The notes: generated by a model from the letters alone, not told the origin. 64,000 bases of DNA from Welwitschia mirabilis (GCA_051453625.1 JBOZIK010000001.1:61589121-61653120); one strand, 5' to 3'. Positions 46,440-58,460 are shown, counted from the first letter of the stretch. Made by a program: numbers and translations.

Positions 46440-47140
46440 GATTTATGATCACTCCATAGCTACAAATGTAATGTCCAAGTATTGTCTTAGATTTTAAATT
46501 AATCATACATTTATTTGTATTAAGAGATAGTCCAAAATCTCTACATTGGTAAAAAATAGCTTTAATACATACAGTATGGTTAGTTATTTTTTATGAATAT
46601 ATAATAATATCATCTGGATAAACTATCATAAAGTAATTAATAATTCTTATAAAATCCTTATTGATGACTCTTCAGAAGGTTCTCCCAACATTAGATAACC
46701 CAAAAGGCATTCTATTATATGAAAATATTTCCTAGTTTATAGTAATGATAATGTTGATTTAATCTTTTTTGTTGGATTAATATTTGGTTATATCCTAAGA
46801 ATCCATTTAGGAATGAATAAATATTACATTAAAAAACTCTTGGGATAATCTTATCAATTCTAACTATGGATATTAATTAATGATAAGATCTTATTTGAAT
46901 TTATGAAGTCAACATAAAGCCTAAATATTACTATTCATTTTTTACATAGGAACAAGATTATATAATCATGTGGTGTATCTAATAGGATATATTATACCCG
47001 ATTATACAATCTTTTTTAGTCCTTAATGTATAGTAGATTCTATGTTAACATTGATAGTCCTTAATTTTTGGATGAATGGTATAAGTTTAGATCTTACTAG
47101 AATATTATAAGTCATGGCTTTAAAATTAAAGATATTAAGA
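46440..47140 (-). pseudogene. Reverse transcriptase of RE-C (broken, best preserved of the family)
   Basis: The minus-strand finger reads LIPFIQKLRTINVNIESTIH, then GIIYPIRYTT and LYNLVPM (about 46960-47080). The palm reads YNRMPFGLSNVGRTF near 46690-46735, IVYPDDIIIYS with the DD pair at about 46605-46615 (YLDD has become YPDD), then CRDFGLSLNTNKCMINLKSK and ILGHYICSYG. The order of blocks is complete. A plus-strand open frame at 47358-47570 lies upstream of it and has no coding support. Confidence 0.82.
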
Positions 47141-47599
47141 TTCTTGTACATCTAAGAAAATACATATATATATTTTTATAGTAACTTGGTTAGTTGATCT
47201 TGATAATTTAAAGGTATGGAAGTAGTTCAGCTTACTACTTTTTGCATTTCTTAATCATTAGGTAAATTTATCTTAATCATGTTGGTTGAGATTTATAAAT
47301 AAATCTCTAAAGAATTATTGAATCTTTTCTAAAATAAATCATATTCTAGATTTAACATTGTATTTGAAATTGTACTTGAAATTGGAGATGATGAACTATC
47401 ATTGGAAAGATCAATCTGTTCATATTCTGAATTCTCTAATTATTGATATTCAAAGACATATTGATTATATAAAAAATGCTATATGTAGTATTCTAAACCA
47501 GAGAAGTACACAGAGTGAAATATATTATCCAATATGGAGGACTCATAAAATTAATTTAGAATTACCTTAGGATAAAATTTCAATTTTTTTCAGTACTTG

Positions 47600-47975
47600 A
47601 AAATGACAATTAAACTAAATCATGGGATTTTTTTATTTTCTTGTCATATTATTATTTCAAGGTTAAGGGCTAAAAAATTATTAAAGAGTTAATGAATGGT
47701 TTGATGATACATATTTAATAATAACAACTTAAGAATCTCCAAGAATCCAAAGAAATTTTATTCCTCTATCACATGTAAATATGAGATCAAGAAAAAAGGC
47801 TTCATATTCAACTCTACTATTAGTAACTAAAAAGTTAAAATGATAAGAGTAGTTAAATAATATGGCTAGCTATGATTTGAGGTAAACCTCGATACTAGAA
47901 CTTTGACATGAATGAGCTCCATCAAAGTATAAGATTCATACCTCATAAAGAATAGTTTCCAAAAGTGGTTAAAAT
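47600..47975 (-). pseudogene. Archaeal-type RNase H (aRNH) of RE-C, upstream of RT
   Basis: Minus-strand reading gives ILYFDGAHSCQSSSIEVYL, then FNFLVTNSRVEYEAFFLDLI with FTCDRGIKFLWILGDS, then VVIIKYVS. FDGA, TN--VEYEA and LGDS are the signature blocks of this RNase H type, with the acidic residues D, E and D in place. It follows the protease and precedes RT, exactly as in RE-A. It is the clearer of the two copies. Confidence 0.78.
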
Positions 47976-47999
47976 TCATAAGTTTTTCCCAAGATGGTA

Positions 48000-48490
48000 C
48001 ACATATTATTGAATGAAATTAACTAGCTTAACCATACAATTTATACCATTAAAGGTAATATAATGTTTCATATAGAATTCATTATGTATTAATATTTCAT
48101 TTGGTCTTTGGACCATAAGAAAGAAATGTATGTTAAAGATCTAGAGCCAAATAATCATTAAGAATTTGCATCTAATTTCTACCTAAAATAAGACTATAAA
48201 TAGCTAAAATGTTAATCACTTGAATGTTTATTATACTAGAAAACATAGGATCTTTTTCTATAGTTAAGTGTACATTTTTAATATAATAAAGTTTTCAATT
48301 TTGACTTGTTGATTTGGTTTATGTTATATGGGGATTTTTTTAAAGATAAACTTACTTTATGAAAATTCAAAAGAGCATGAGAGTTACTGATGATCTAATG
48401 TTAAGAATATAGTTATCTAGAAAAATTATTCCCATTAGTAATATTAATTAAAATGAATTCATTCCATCAATTTTATAATTGTATAATGAA
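48000..48490 (-). pseudogene. Protease of RE-C (broken)
   Basis: The minus-strand words DPMFSSIINIQVINILAIYS and LILGRN (about 48170-48255) match the RE-A protease part VINVSIIYSLILSKN and keep LILGR of the 'LLGRPWIH' motif. The active-site DTGA region cannot be read. It sits between linker and aRNH. Confidence 0.55.
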
Positions 48491-48499
48491 AGTCATGGA

Positions 48500-49210
48500 G
48501 CAGAAATAGGAGTAATCTAACCTTCTATTTGATTCATATGCAACTTACATTTTAGGAATTGTAAATCATTAAGTAACTTTTTCTTCTACCTCATCATACT
48601 AAGTTGCTAATAAAAGCTAACACTAGATCAAACTCTTTTTATGTCCTCTATAATATCATAGTACAAACCTCCATTTTGTACATAGATGTTGTAGGCTTTG
48701 GATTAAATTTCTTAGTAAAATGGGATATTATTAGTCTACTATTTTTAACCTTTGAACCATTCTTAATGTTTTTCTAGGAAATAAAGGATTAATTTATCTA
48801 GTATTTTTTCCTTTTCTCTACTTTTGAAGTAGCATACCTTCTAGGTTTGAATGTCCTCTTAGAAATATTTAGTAAAGGAATAATATTGGATAGAATAGGA
48901 TATGTATCTGCTTCTTTAGTTTTCGATCTAAGATCATAATTGTTGAAATGATATTTAGCTAGGATTAGTGTGGTGATACTTATTGAAGGTTACCTTGATC
49001 ATTATAATTTAAATCTAAATCACTTTTAATATCAAAGAAATCATAGTTTAACTAATAAAATTTAGAAGTAAATGAGATAAAAACTTTCTTTTCCTAGTAA
49101 ATCACTATCTAAATTATAATCTAAATCCATGACTAGATCAAAATAACTTATTTCTTATTCAAAATCTTCCTTTGTATAATATTCTTATAAAAGATAATTT
49201 TAAGCTTTCA
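48500..49210 (-). pseudogene. Gag-protease linker of RE-C
   Basis: YYDIIEDIKRV, SVSFY and LLNDLQFLKCKLHMNQIEG near 48520-48690 and the acidic TKEDFE, YFDLVMDLDYNLDSDLL near 49090-49200 match the RE-A linker. Conserved between two diverged copies, so formerly coding. Confidence 0.6.
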
Positions 49211-49554
49211 TATTAACTTTTTTTTGATTGATTTTCCCTAGTTTTCTTAACAATTTAACCTTTTTATTTAATAGTTAATTATTGTAATTAACTTGATATA
49301 TTCCTAAGTAATGGGAATATCTCCATATTAGAAGATGTAGAGGGACTAAATAATGTTGAAGATAAAGCCTTAGTATTTGGTTTAGTATCCAAGATAAATT
49401 CCTGCAATGTTATAAAAAAGGTTGATAAAGTTTTAAGCAGATATATTTGATTGTAAGCCTTGAGGTAGATTTTATTAAAATTATTAAGGAGACTAATAAA
49501 TTATCATTTCTTATTCAAACTAAATTTAGGAACTAATAAATTCAAATAGATGAT

Positions 49555-49960
49555 CTAAATAGCTTGATTTGTAGTATTTGGATTATTATCTATAAGATTA
49601 AATAGCCTATGAAACCTATCGTTATGGATCTTCATATATTCTTTGGAAGTATGTCTAAGGGTAAATAAGATAGCCAATAAGTTTTGTGAATTATACTGGC
49701 CATCGTACCTATCTGTAAACATAGATTTAAATTCATTCCAAGAGGAAATACATCCATTCAAAAGATTGAAAAACCAAGAAATAGCCTTATATTTTAGTAA
49801 AATACCAAAACATATACACATGACATATTTTTGAGTAATTATTAATATCCAAATTGATCTTTTAAAAGCCTTCATGAACTCTTTTGAAATAATAGACTAA
49901 AGGTTCAAAAATTTAAAAGATCATTTTTTAGAATGAAAGGAGTATTAGCCATAATTCTTC
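49555..49960 (-). pseudogene. Gag capsid segment of RE-C (open for 106 codons)
   Basis: 49555-49875 is open: MKAFKRSIWILIITQKYVMC, LLKYKAISWFFNLLNGCISS, WNEFKSMFTDRYDGQYNSQN, LLAILFTLRHTSKEYMKIHN and RFHRLFNLIDNNPNTTNQAI. It matches the retrotransposon Gag domain: 'L---A--WF--LP-GSI-SWNEF---F---Y', then 'L--L-Q---E----Y--RF--L'. The Met is probably not the native start, since similarity continues upstream. It is the longest uninterrupted true coding stretch of this family here. A 63-codon plus-strand frame at 49643-49834 is its shadow. Confidence 0.82.
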
Positions 49961-50189
49961 TTCTTTTTTATTACTTTGGTATTAAAGGTAGTATTTAATC
50001 AATAGAACTTTTAAGTAATTTTATATACTATGGATAATAATTTGACTTGAAGGATTCAGAAGGATGTCTAGGATCAAAGGTATTTGTAAACTCTAATGTC
50101 TATTTTTCTATACAAATTGTGAATTTGAAGAGATAAAAGATATGCAATAAGATAAATTAACCCTCTTTCTAGCACTAAAAATGTTAATT

Positions 50190-51312
50190 CATTAAAAAAT
50201 CCTTTTTATTTGCAACATTTATCAATCAATATAGATAACCCTTCTAAGATTCATAATACTAGTTTTATATGTTAGTTTTATATATCAGAATATAAAGTGC
50301 AAATAAAATTTTCAGTAGTTGGGTAGAACTTATAGATGATTAGGAATGTTTATTTTAAGTTGTATTACATAATACTTAAAATAGTTGGATAAATTGTCTA
50401 TCCTAAAATAATAGTGGGAATGGACCTTAAACTATAAAAATTCTATGGAGTAAATTGATCCAAAGATCTATAAAACCCATTTTACTATAATTGCAATGAG
50501 TCTTAAAGTCAAACACTAATAAAAAATGAGATATTGATTTACTTATAAATTTTCATTACTATATAGATGATAAATACTTATAAAAAAATAAAATAGCTAG
50601 CAAGCGTATTAACTCTATCAGTAAGTTAAAAGGTTGTTCAAAAAAATAATATAATCTTAATTTAGCTGGCTTTGCAAGAAAGATGAAATGCCCAAAATTT
50701 TGCATAAACATTCTTGCAAAATGTTCAAACATCTTGATTTTCTTTTAAAGTATGAATATCCTCTTTTTTGTTTGATATAATATATATTTATAAGGGATGA
50801 AATTAGTTATATCACTTCTTATCAAAATAATAGTGTATAATTCTCTAAAATAAGAACAAAAATAAAATAAATATTATTATAACTGGTTAATAAAAGTTAA
50901 TTCATCATCTTTTAGCCATTTAAAGGATGTCTATTTGAGGTCCTCCATAGTATCTCTAGATTTTCATAATAGCCCCATGTAAATTCATATTTACTTTATT
51001 AATTATAGCTTGAATATTTTATAGTTCTTCTAGATAAAGAGTGTTAATTTTAACAGTGGAATATTCTATATAAAAAATTAATACTGATAAGGCTAAATGA
51101 TGGCTTAATGCCTCTAAAAGCTAATTTGAGCCAATTAGCCTCGTTTACTAGGGCTAATTAAATTACTATTTTTTTCCTACCTTCTTTAATGAAAAGATTA
51201 CTTTTTCTGCATGATTTATAACTATGTAAATCATAATCATTTTGAAAGAAATTAAAATAATTCCAATATGGATCTATCCTTTTAATAATTCTTTCTATTC
51301 ATTATTTTACGA
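50190..51312 (-). pseudogene. RE-C ORF1 tail, truncated by RE-E
   Basis: Matches 7300-8440 of RE-A and the array units (AAGATTCATAATACTAG at about 50247; AATTCATCATCTTTTAGCCAT at about 50900). It breaks off at TTCATTATTTTACGA where the RE-E LTR begins, and the coiled-coil part is absent. 49961-50189 is the gag-ORF1 spacer. Confidence 0.65.
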
Positions 51313-52247
51313 TGTCTAAATTTAAACTAAGTTAAAAACCTACTTATCATCCTTTTCATGGGGATAACAAAGGTAACGATCCAGAAGTTTACATAGAATT
51401 TAACTTAAGTATAAGTTACAATAAAAAGAAGAAAATGAAAAAGGATAATTTTAGAGTTTTATTTGAAACTTCAACTTAGGAAAAGAGAGAAGAAATATAG
51501 CTCCAAGATGTCACCAATTTATTTTGAAGTAATCCTTCACTCCAATGTTATCTGACGATTTTCCTATGACACACTTAAAATCATTAACTATTTTTGGCTC
51601 AAATCATGATGACATAATATCATTTACTATATGAGTAATGGTGAACTCAATTTTCATTTAATCTTTCATAGCCTTAAACAATAATGGAAGGTAAGGATCT
51701 AAGGATTTAAAATCCATAAAGTTAAAAGAATTATACCAAATGATTAAAGAGTTTACTCAAATGCAAAAAAGCTTAATAATTAAGTTGATACCTAAGCATT
51801 TCAAATATAATGTGACTCATGATTTGAAATCAAAGATAAATAACTTTATGTATTAAAGAAAGAACTCTTTACAACAAAGGAAGAAGGATGTTATAGAACT
51901 TCTTAAGTAATCCTAAAAACAAGATTACTCCCCAATAATTACTTAAAAGGTGATGATGATTAATGCTACTAGGTTTTAGCTTCTCTAAAATTTAAAGATA
52001 GTATAATAAAGGATTTAAGATTCTTTTATAGGAAGATATGGAGGTGAGAAATGGTTACAGGTCCTTAGCGTGTAGTATTAAATGGATAGTTACATGATGA
52101 TGGCATTAGGTAGGATGGTATATTATCATTTCCATTTAATAGATACTCCTATGATGATGCTAACAATTGGCTCATTGATGCTGCAATTACTTTCATTCAC
52201 TATCATTATCATGTGTCTCCTTCATCATCCTACTTAGTAATGCCACA
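51313..52247 (-). repeat. RE-E 3' LTR
   Basis: Aligns with 56968-57893 throughout: GTTAAAAACCTACTTATCAT here versus GTTAAAACCTTAGCTATCAT there; CCTATGATGATGCTAACA in both (52149, 57799). The outer edge is TGTCTAAA; the inner edge is approximate. Confidence 0.8.
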
Positions 52248-52525
52248 TCTTATTTTACAAGTCCCTGTCATCACTGCAATGTATTGTTAGGAATGAAATT
52301 TATTTTTGATGTGGAATTTGATCAAGATCATAATTACATTTGATTTAGTTCTTTATTATAAGCTAACCAGATAAGATTAAAGGTGGTTTCCTTAGAAAGA
52401 CTAGTAGCTTCGGTGTTCCTGGCCAATAATGTTAGTATTTTGGCATTAAATAAGGTCATCTTTACAAAGTCCTTCAAGATGTAATAAATATATTTAAAAG
52501 TTCATGAAAAATAGATAATTTTATA

Positions 52526-52528
<3 letters not shown>

Positions 52529-52556
<28 letters not shown>
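52529..52556. repeat. (TA)n microsatellite
   Basis: About 14 uninterrupted TA units (from TTTATATATA to TATATAAAAT). Confidence 0.95.
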
Positions 52557-52559
<3 letters not shown>

Positions 52560-52560
<1 letters not shown>

Positions 52561-52614
52561 CAATAGAAGACATGTCTTTATAATAAAATCAATTATATTA
52601 ATGTCTTCTATTGA
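52560..52614. repeat. Perfect 14-bp inverted repeat
   Basis: TCAATAGAAGACAT (52560-52573) and ATGTCTTCTATTGA (52601-52614) are exact reverse complements across a 27-base loop. The left arm also overlaps the 12-bp palindrome AAGACATGTCTT. It lies just after the TA tract. Confidence 0.85.
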
Positions 52615-54329
52615 GATAAATTAATCATTTGACTTAATTGTAATGTCAATTTTTACATATTAGCACACCCTCTAACTATAATTTTATAGTGCCTTAGCAG
52701 AAAGTTAATAATTAAATGATTAAACATGAAAAAATTGTTTAAGTTAGAAATACTCAAGTGTCTAAATAATATAACTTTAAAAAAATTTGTAACTAATTTA
52801 TTAGTAATTAATGCATTAAAATGAAATATTTCAACATGAAAACTAGATGTTGCACCCTCTTAAAAAAATTATTCTCTAAGTTATATGATGAAAAATATTT
52901 AAATAAATTGAGAACATAACCTTATAATGATGTTGATAAGTCCTTTTATTAAAAATCCTACAAGTCAATGTAACTACGCTAAGAGAAAGGAAAAACTAAC
53001 TATGATGAAATAACAAAAACTAAGTGAAAGTCAATCTATAAAAATTAGTTAATCACTTATAATTTATTTCTCATGAAAAATGGGGGAGTAGTGAAGTGGA
53101 TGATGGAAATGAAAAATGCATCAAAGAACTAAAGCATAAAACTTATGAATAAATGAGCAAACTACATAAGCTAATGGCTCTTATTATATTTTTCATAACT
53201 TTTATCTTAGTGGATCCTAAAATTAATTGATTGTAGTTTTAATTAACTCGTATGAATTTAAGAAATTATTGTAAATTCTAAGCCTGAAAGTTGAAAGACA
53301 AGAAAACACTATAGTTCTATAATTTCCATCTTTTTTATTTCTTTATTTTTCATTTCTAATAGAACATATGTCCTTATTTTAAGCCTTTGAATTACAGTAA
53401 GCATCTAATATTCTAACATTTCCTACCAATAGAGTTAAGTATTTTGTTTTATGTAAAATTCAGTGTTGCATTGCTAGTAAGCATTTATACCTTGATGTAG
53501 TTGGTTATGTTAAAATTAGATCATTAGAGATACAAGAACAGTAAGAATCCATATACTTGACATAGTTAAATAAACCAAATTAAGTGATTAATGATATGTG
53601 CATTTAGAGAATAAATGTATTATTTGCCTTTTATTCATCTTCTTGTAATCATTTTTTATGAACTTTTAAGGGGTCATTAGCTCATTACTCTATTTGAGAC
53701 AAATATTCTCCTATAATAGGCTTTAGACTTAAGGAATACACACAAATATAAATCCCAACTTTTCAACTAAGTTTTATTGAAATCAAAGATCCTAAATAAA
53801 CATGCTCTTAACCATCACACTTGAAATAAGCATAACTCTTTCTTTAAAAAACTACAAGTGAACTTAATTACAACTATTACTTAAGTGATAATGAGATGAC
53901 TTATTGTTGATTTTTAATTAGGGGTTATTAACCTAGATCAATAAGTCTAAAAAACTCATAAGTAAATGATTAGGGTGGATAATTTGTAGGCTTAGTAAAG
54001 TGATTTAAGAATGGATTTAACATATGAAAAGGATTTCAAAAATGATGGAATAAGTGATAATAATGTGAGATGTTTATGAGAAAATCATCCTTATGTAAAA
54101 CATGCATTTTTGTAGGATGTGTTATTACAAAAGAATTGAAATAATTATGACCATTAGGTTCATAGTTGGAGAAGTGATATTCAAGTGATGGCATAGGATG
54201 GAAAGTATTTTGTTCATTAGGAGAATATTATAAGCCATAAAGTTTGTTAACACTATTAACTTCTTTAAAATTACTTGGTAATTTTATTGTGTTAAAAATG
54301 TTTATGTTCAAATTTATGTTACCAAATAA

Positions 54330-54620
54330 TATCTTCATTTAACCATTTCAATTAATTAAGGCATTGCAAGTTACAAGGAAAGCTCTTCCTAAAATGATAG
54401 GCACTGAATTTCATTTTGTTATATCTAGTTTTAAAACTATAAAGCCTATTGGAAAATAGAATTTATCAATTTACACTATTACATCTTTGACTATTTCTAC
54501 TGATGACTTCATAAAGTTATCAGCCAATTGTAATTGGAGCTTCATGCATTTAGGATCTTCTATGTTAAGTTCTTGATACATCTAATTGGGTAGGATGTTG
54601 ACACTTACTCCTAAATTTGA
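54330..54620 (-). pseudogene. Aspartic protease of RE-E (broken)
   Basis: Minus-strand reading gives IEDPKCMKLQLQLADNFMKS, then VEIVKDVIV, IDKFYFPIGFIVLKLDIT and VPIILGRAFLVTCNALI. This matches the Athila protease pattern 'LQLADRS-K-P-G-VEDV-V-V-KF-FP-DF-VLD', then 'PIILGRPFLATA-ALI', with GRP reading GRA. The upstream DTGA part (towards 54750) is not readable. The assignment to strand and family is firm. Confidence 0.82.
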
Positions 54621-55429
54621 TAAGAATTACTTAATGTTTTTATATCTAATTCTAATGCCTATCAATTAGGCCACCTAGATTTTTATACTTGGGTAGAAAC
54701 TAATTCTAGATAGTTGCATTAGTTTGTTAAGCTAAGAAGGCTTTATTCTTAACATTGATGCATCTGTTTATTGTTCACATATCCTTAAGGAAATTTGCAT
54801 ATGAGGGCACTTTTTAATCACTTCTAAAAGAGGCATATCAATTTTAACTTTCTTACAATTTTCTAAGGCCTTAAGTTGTTATTTTTCAATGTTCTCCTTT
54901 CTAAGGCATTGGAGAAAATGTAATGGATCTTTATATGTGGGTAAAGACTCCTCTAAATCATTTACCTTTTTTATTTAAAGCTTGGAAAAAGGGTAATATT
55001 TCTTTATAAGAATTTGTAATTTATTCTTTCTTCTTCCCTCATCTTTAGATTTACTCTGATTTAAACTTTTATTAATCTCTATATCACTTTAAAGATGAAT
55101 TAATTTGGTTTATTATAAGTGGTCTAACCCTTCTTCTGGAAACTTAACACCTTTGGAGATTAACTAAGAACTCATAGAGAGTTTTCTTAGATCTCTATGA
55201 TTTAAGGTACAAAGAATCTAGGTTTAGGTTTATTTTATTAATTTAAGGATTTGTGAAATGGATTGGGTATTTTGGTTGAGGTTGGTTAGTAAAAGAGGAG
55301 TGTTGTTTAAGGATTGCTTCATGGTTATGATTGATTTTAATTTAATTTTCCATGAATTTACTTATTAATATCTCAAAGGGGGTAGATGAAGGTTTCTTTT
55401 GATAATTAAAAGGAAATGGATGAAGGGAT
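54621..55429 (-). pseudogene. RE-E gag-protease linker (decayed)
   Basis: Between the Gag C-terminal relic and the protease. Short charged runs (EGLDHL, SKDEGRRKNKLQI) can be read on the minus strand near 55020-55140, but no domain. Position and charge fit the linker plus protease N-terminus. Confidence 0.45.
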
Positions 55430-56200
55430 GATGAAGGAAAAGGGTTTCTTGGTTGATTATCTTACTTTTAAGAAAAACTAGGGTAATTCCTCCACCTAGG
55501 GTTGTATGTGTTTGAGTATGGATTATTTTTAATCTTTTGCTAATGATTTTCTATTGTATTAACTTGTTCATTAATCATGTTTTAAAATAAAGAAATAGGA
55601 AAACACTTGGCCATTTCATCAGTATCAATGTAAAAAACAAGACATTTAGGTTTAGTGACTGAAGGTGAGGATGAGGTGGTTAGAGATTATACTTTTTTTG
55701 CTAGTTTGTTCATACTATTGTTTACTTTGAAATTTTTGGGAACTTTAAATAGAATTTTAAATCTAATAGAAAGGTGAAATTTAGGTATTTTTATAGGCTT
55801 TTATATGTTTTTGGAGCTCTTTGCTACACTATCAAGGTATAACCAAACTTCATCTAAGGGCATCCTCAAGAAGTTTCCCTACTTATCATCTCAACTAGCT
55901 ACCTATTATTGATGGTTAACCCATCATAGAAAAATCTTATTATCCTTCTCAGCTCAAAATGATGTTGGGGACATTTTTGAAGTGAGTCTTTGAATTACTC
56001 TAAGATTTGAAAAAATATTTCATAGTCCTTTTGCTAGAAATTCATGATTTCTTTTCTTAGGACATTCACTTTATGTTAGAAAATAATTTAGAAATGAAGG
56101 CTTTATTTATATTAATCCAAGTTCTAATAGAGTGGAATTTAAGAATGTATATCCAAGATCTTTTCTTTACTTTTAATGAAAAGAAAAATAAATTAAGACT
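55430..56200 (-). pseudogene. Gag of RE-E (broken)
   Basis: Minus-strand reading gives VNVLRKEIMNF, then KDYEIFFQILE, FKDSLQKCPQHHFELRRIIR, FFYDGLTINNR and LVEMISRETS (about 55850-56060). Nearer 55450-55530 it reads NNPYSNTYNPRWRNYPSFS. These match Athila Gag: 'LR-EI--FRQ-DGES', 'AWERFKDLL--CPHHG', 'FYDGL-P-NR', and the well-known C-terminal 'NPYSNTYNPGWRNHPNF'. Frames change several times. Confidence 0.82.
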
Positions 56201-56967
56201 AAGGGAATCATAGATGTTTTGATATTGGGGAACAGTTAATAAAACACACTTAAATTCCTTAAGATTAAGGTACAGATCCTTGGATTTTAGGTCATGAAAG
56301 TAAAGAAAAAGTTAGATAGTAGAGGATTTAAACTCAACCTTTAGTTTATAGATAATAGCATGATGCATGAAGTTATTCCTAGTCACTGTGGTTGAAGATA
56401 ATCATGAAAGGTTTATCTAGATTGGTTAGTATTAGCTATCATGCCTTATCTTAGCCACTTCTTGGGTAAGGTAATAGGCTATTAATTGGATGATTAGGCC
56501 TTAATTAGATTTAACCTCACTGATTAGGTTATTTAAATTTTATTGTTATTAGGATGAGGTTTTTGTTTATTATTGTTTGGGTTATTTTGAGAAGAGGAAG
56601 CTCATTCTTATTGGGAATCCTTAGGAGGATAGTTTTATCACATATTTTTGTGATTAGGAAGGAGGTCCATATTGTTTAAATAATTTTTAACATATCTTTT
56701 AGATTTATTAGAGATTTAAGACGTGTAAGAATAGGTTTAAATGATTTTAAGAAAATTTTAGAAGGCCTTCATAGAGCCTATGAGTCAGGAAGATTTCTTC
56801 ATTCTTATAAAAGATTCAAGGAAAATTATAGAGTTTTCTAGGCAGAAAGATCAGCAGTGCCAGTGAGGGTAGGTAGTAGTGTCAATTTGATTGCAAAATG
56901 TAGCCTTAGATTTTACATAGTGGTTTGAAATTTTCTCATGAATCAATTACTATTTATTATTTTATAA
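56201..56967 (-). other. RE-E leader between Gag and 5' LTR
   Basis: Upstream part of Gag and the untranslated leader. Nothing else is readable. The primer site expected beside 56968 cannot be recognised, unlike those in RE-B and RE-D. Confidence 0.45.
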
Positions 56968-57893
56968 TGTTGAGATTTAAAATAAGTTAAAACCTTAGCT
57001 ATCATCCTTTTCTAGTGATAACATGAGTATTGGCTCAGAAGATGCACAAACTTTAACTTAAGTTGTAATAAAAAGGAAAAAAAAGAAAGAAGACAAAGAA
57101 GTGACTTCAAAGTTGTGTTTTAAGGCTTTAATTTGGAAGAAGAGAGAATCAAAGTAGCTTTAAGATTTCTCTAATTCATTCTTAGGAATCTTTCACTCAA
57201 ACATTATCTAATGCTTCTCCTACAACACACTTAAAACCATCAATTTTTTTAACTTAGATCATGATGAAATAATCTCATTCACCATATAAGTGATGGTAAA
57301 CTCAATTGTAACTTGATCATTCTTAGCCTTAAACAATAATGGAAGGTAAGAGTCCTTAGTAATTAAAATCCATAAAGTTAAAATACTTAAATCAAGTTAT
57401 GAAAGAGCTCACTTAATATGATATAAAGCTTAATGATTAAGTTGCTACTCAAGCATTTAAAATATATTGTAACTTATGGTTTATAATCAAAAGTAAATAA
57501 TTTAATGTATTAAAGAAATAACACTTTATAATAAGAAAGAAAGGATATGAGTAGAACTTCTTAAGTAATCCTAAATACTAGCTCACCCCTAAAGAGTTAC
57601 TTAAAAGGCCATTGCAACTAAAACTCCAAGGTTCTACAATTCTTCAAAGTCAAAGATAATATGATGAAGGGTTAACCTTTTGTAAGAAAAAATGGAGGTG
57701 AGAAGTAGTTACAACTCCTTGGCTTATAATGATACGTGGATGTTTACATAATCATGAGATTAGATAAAATGGTTTGTCTTTTCCAATTGGTAGAGACTCC
57801 TATGATGATGCTAACACTTGGCTCTTAGATGCTGTAGCTACTAATAAGCACTATCAATTCCATGTGTATCCACTACTATCTATGTAATGTCCA
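56968..57893 (-). repeat. RE-E 5' LTR
   Basis: Partner of 51313-52247; the inner edge reads TGTTGAGATTTAAAATAAGT. The outer edge near TGTCCA (57888-57893) is approximate because similarity fades and no target-site match was found. Confidence 0.75.
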
Positions 57894-58384
57894 TCTTTAA
57901 GCAATCAATTGATTAAAAATTTTATAAGATTATATTAGAACAATGATATTACTAGATAAAAGATATTAGCATAGCATTAGCCATTGGATTACAAGACTTT
58001 AATATGACTAGCTAAATCATATAAATCTACAAGTTGTATAGGCTAGCAAGTATTATGCTAGACTAATTCACTTAATATATGATTTATTAAGTGTAATATG
58101 CTTATCCAATTAGAAACTATGAAAGAATCATGATAATATTATCTTAGCTTAATCTTCATATGGTTTTAGAAAAAGAATTCATTAGATTCACTAATAATAT
58201 TTAGCATATTAGAAACATACTTAGGTATATTTTTCATATGAAACTACAAGTATAGTAGATGGTCGAACTATCTTGTTTGAACTATTTTTATTAATCATTA
58301 GGTATTAGCTCTATACATAAATATGGTATAGGCATATAAATGAATAGTTTATCCTTTAAAACTAATATTTATTTAATGATTTTC
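57894..58384. other. Unassigned AT-rich sequence right of RE-E
   Basis: No similarity to the other elements in the window and no readable protein. It does not continue RE-C, so a rearrangement border lies near 57893. Confidence 0.5.
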
Positions 58385-58460
58385 ATGAGTAAAATTTGAA
58401 CTCATAACCTATCCTCCACAGTTCCTATAAGATAACAATCATAACCATTCTTAAGATTTG
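58385..58460 (-). repeat. tRNA-like (SINE-like) signature 1
   Basis: The minus strand reads TAAGAATGGTTATGATTG, then GGATAGGTTATGAGTTCAAA followed by TTTTACTCATG. AGTTCAAATTT resembles a decayed B box (GGTTCGAATCY), and the phrase 'GGTTATGAGTTCAAA' is common in plant tRNA-derived SINEs. The presumed A box lies about 51 bases before it. The 3' tail was not identified. It could also be a tRNA pseudogene. Confidence 0.4.

Larger units (their letters stand above)
43635..51312 (-). mobile_element. RE-C: RE-A-family retrotransposon, internal region
   Basis: On the minus strand: partial ORF1 tail (50190-51312), gag, linker, protease, aRNH, RT, RNase H and integrase, then the 3' LTR at 42560-43634. 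The right end stops at RE-E; ORF1 does not resume beyond 57893, so the 5' part is lost. Several domains are better preserved than in RE-A, which makes it useful as the reference for the family. Confidence 0.78.
52248..54329 (-). other. RE-E region without readable genes
   Basis: No protein motif on either strand. It contains an AT microsatellite (52529-52556) and a 14-bp perfect inverted repeat (52560-52573 / 52601-52614). A pol region would be expected here in a full element, so it was probably deleted or replaced. Confidence 0.6.
51313..57893 (-). mobile_element. RE-E: small Athila-like retrotransposon with gag and protease only
   Basis: LTRs of about 930 bp at 51313-52247 and 56968-57893 enclose 4.7 kb. 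On the minus strand Gag and protease are readable, but the 2 kb between protease and 3' LTR (52248-54329) shows no RT, RNase H or integrase. Expected target-site copies do not match (TACGA on the left, TCTTT on the right), and RE-C sequence does not resume on the right. The right flank has therefore been rearranged, or the right edge is misplaced. Confidence 0.72.

Noticed and set aside
47358-47570. 70-codon plus-strand open frame
   Set aside because: It is antisense to the pol region of RE-C between aRNH and RT, with no counterpart in RE-A.
49643-49834. 63-codon plus-strand open frame
   Set aside because: It is antisense shadow of the RE-C Gag, which has clear domain similarity.
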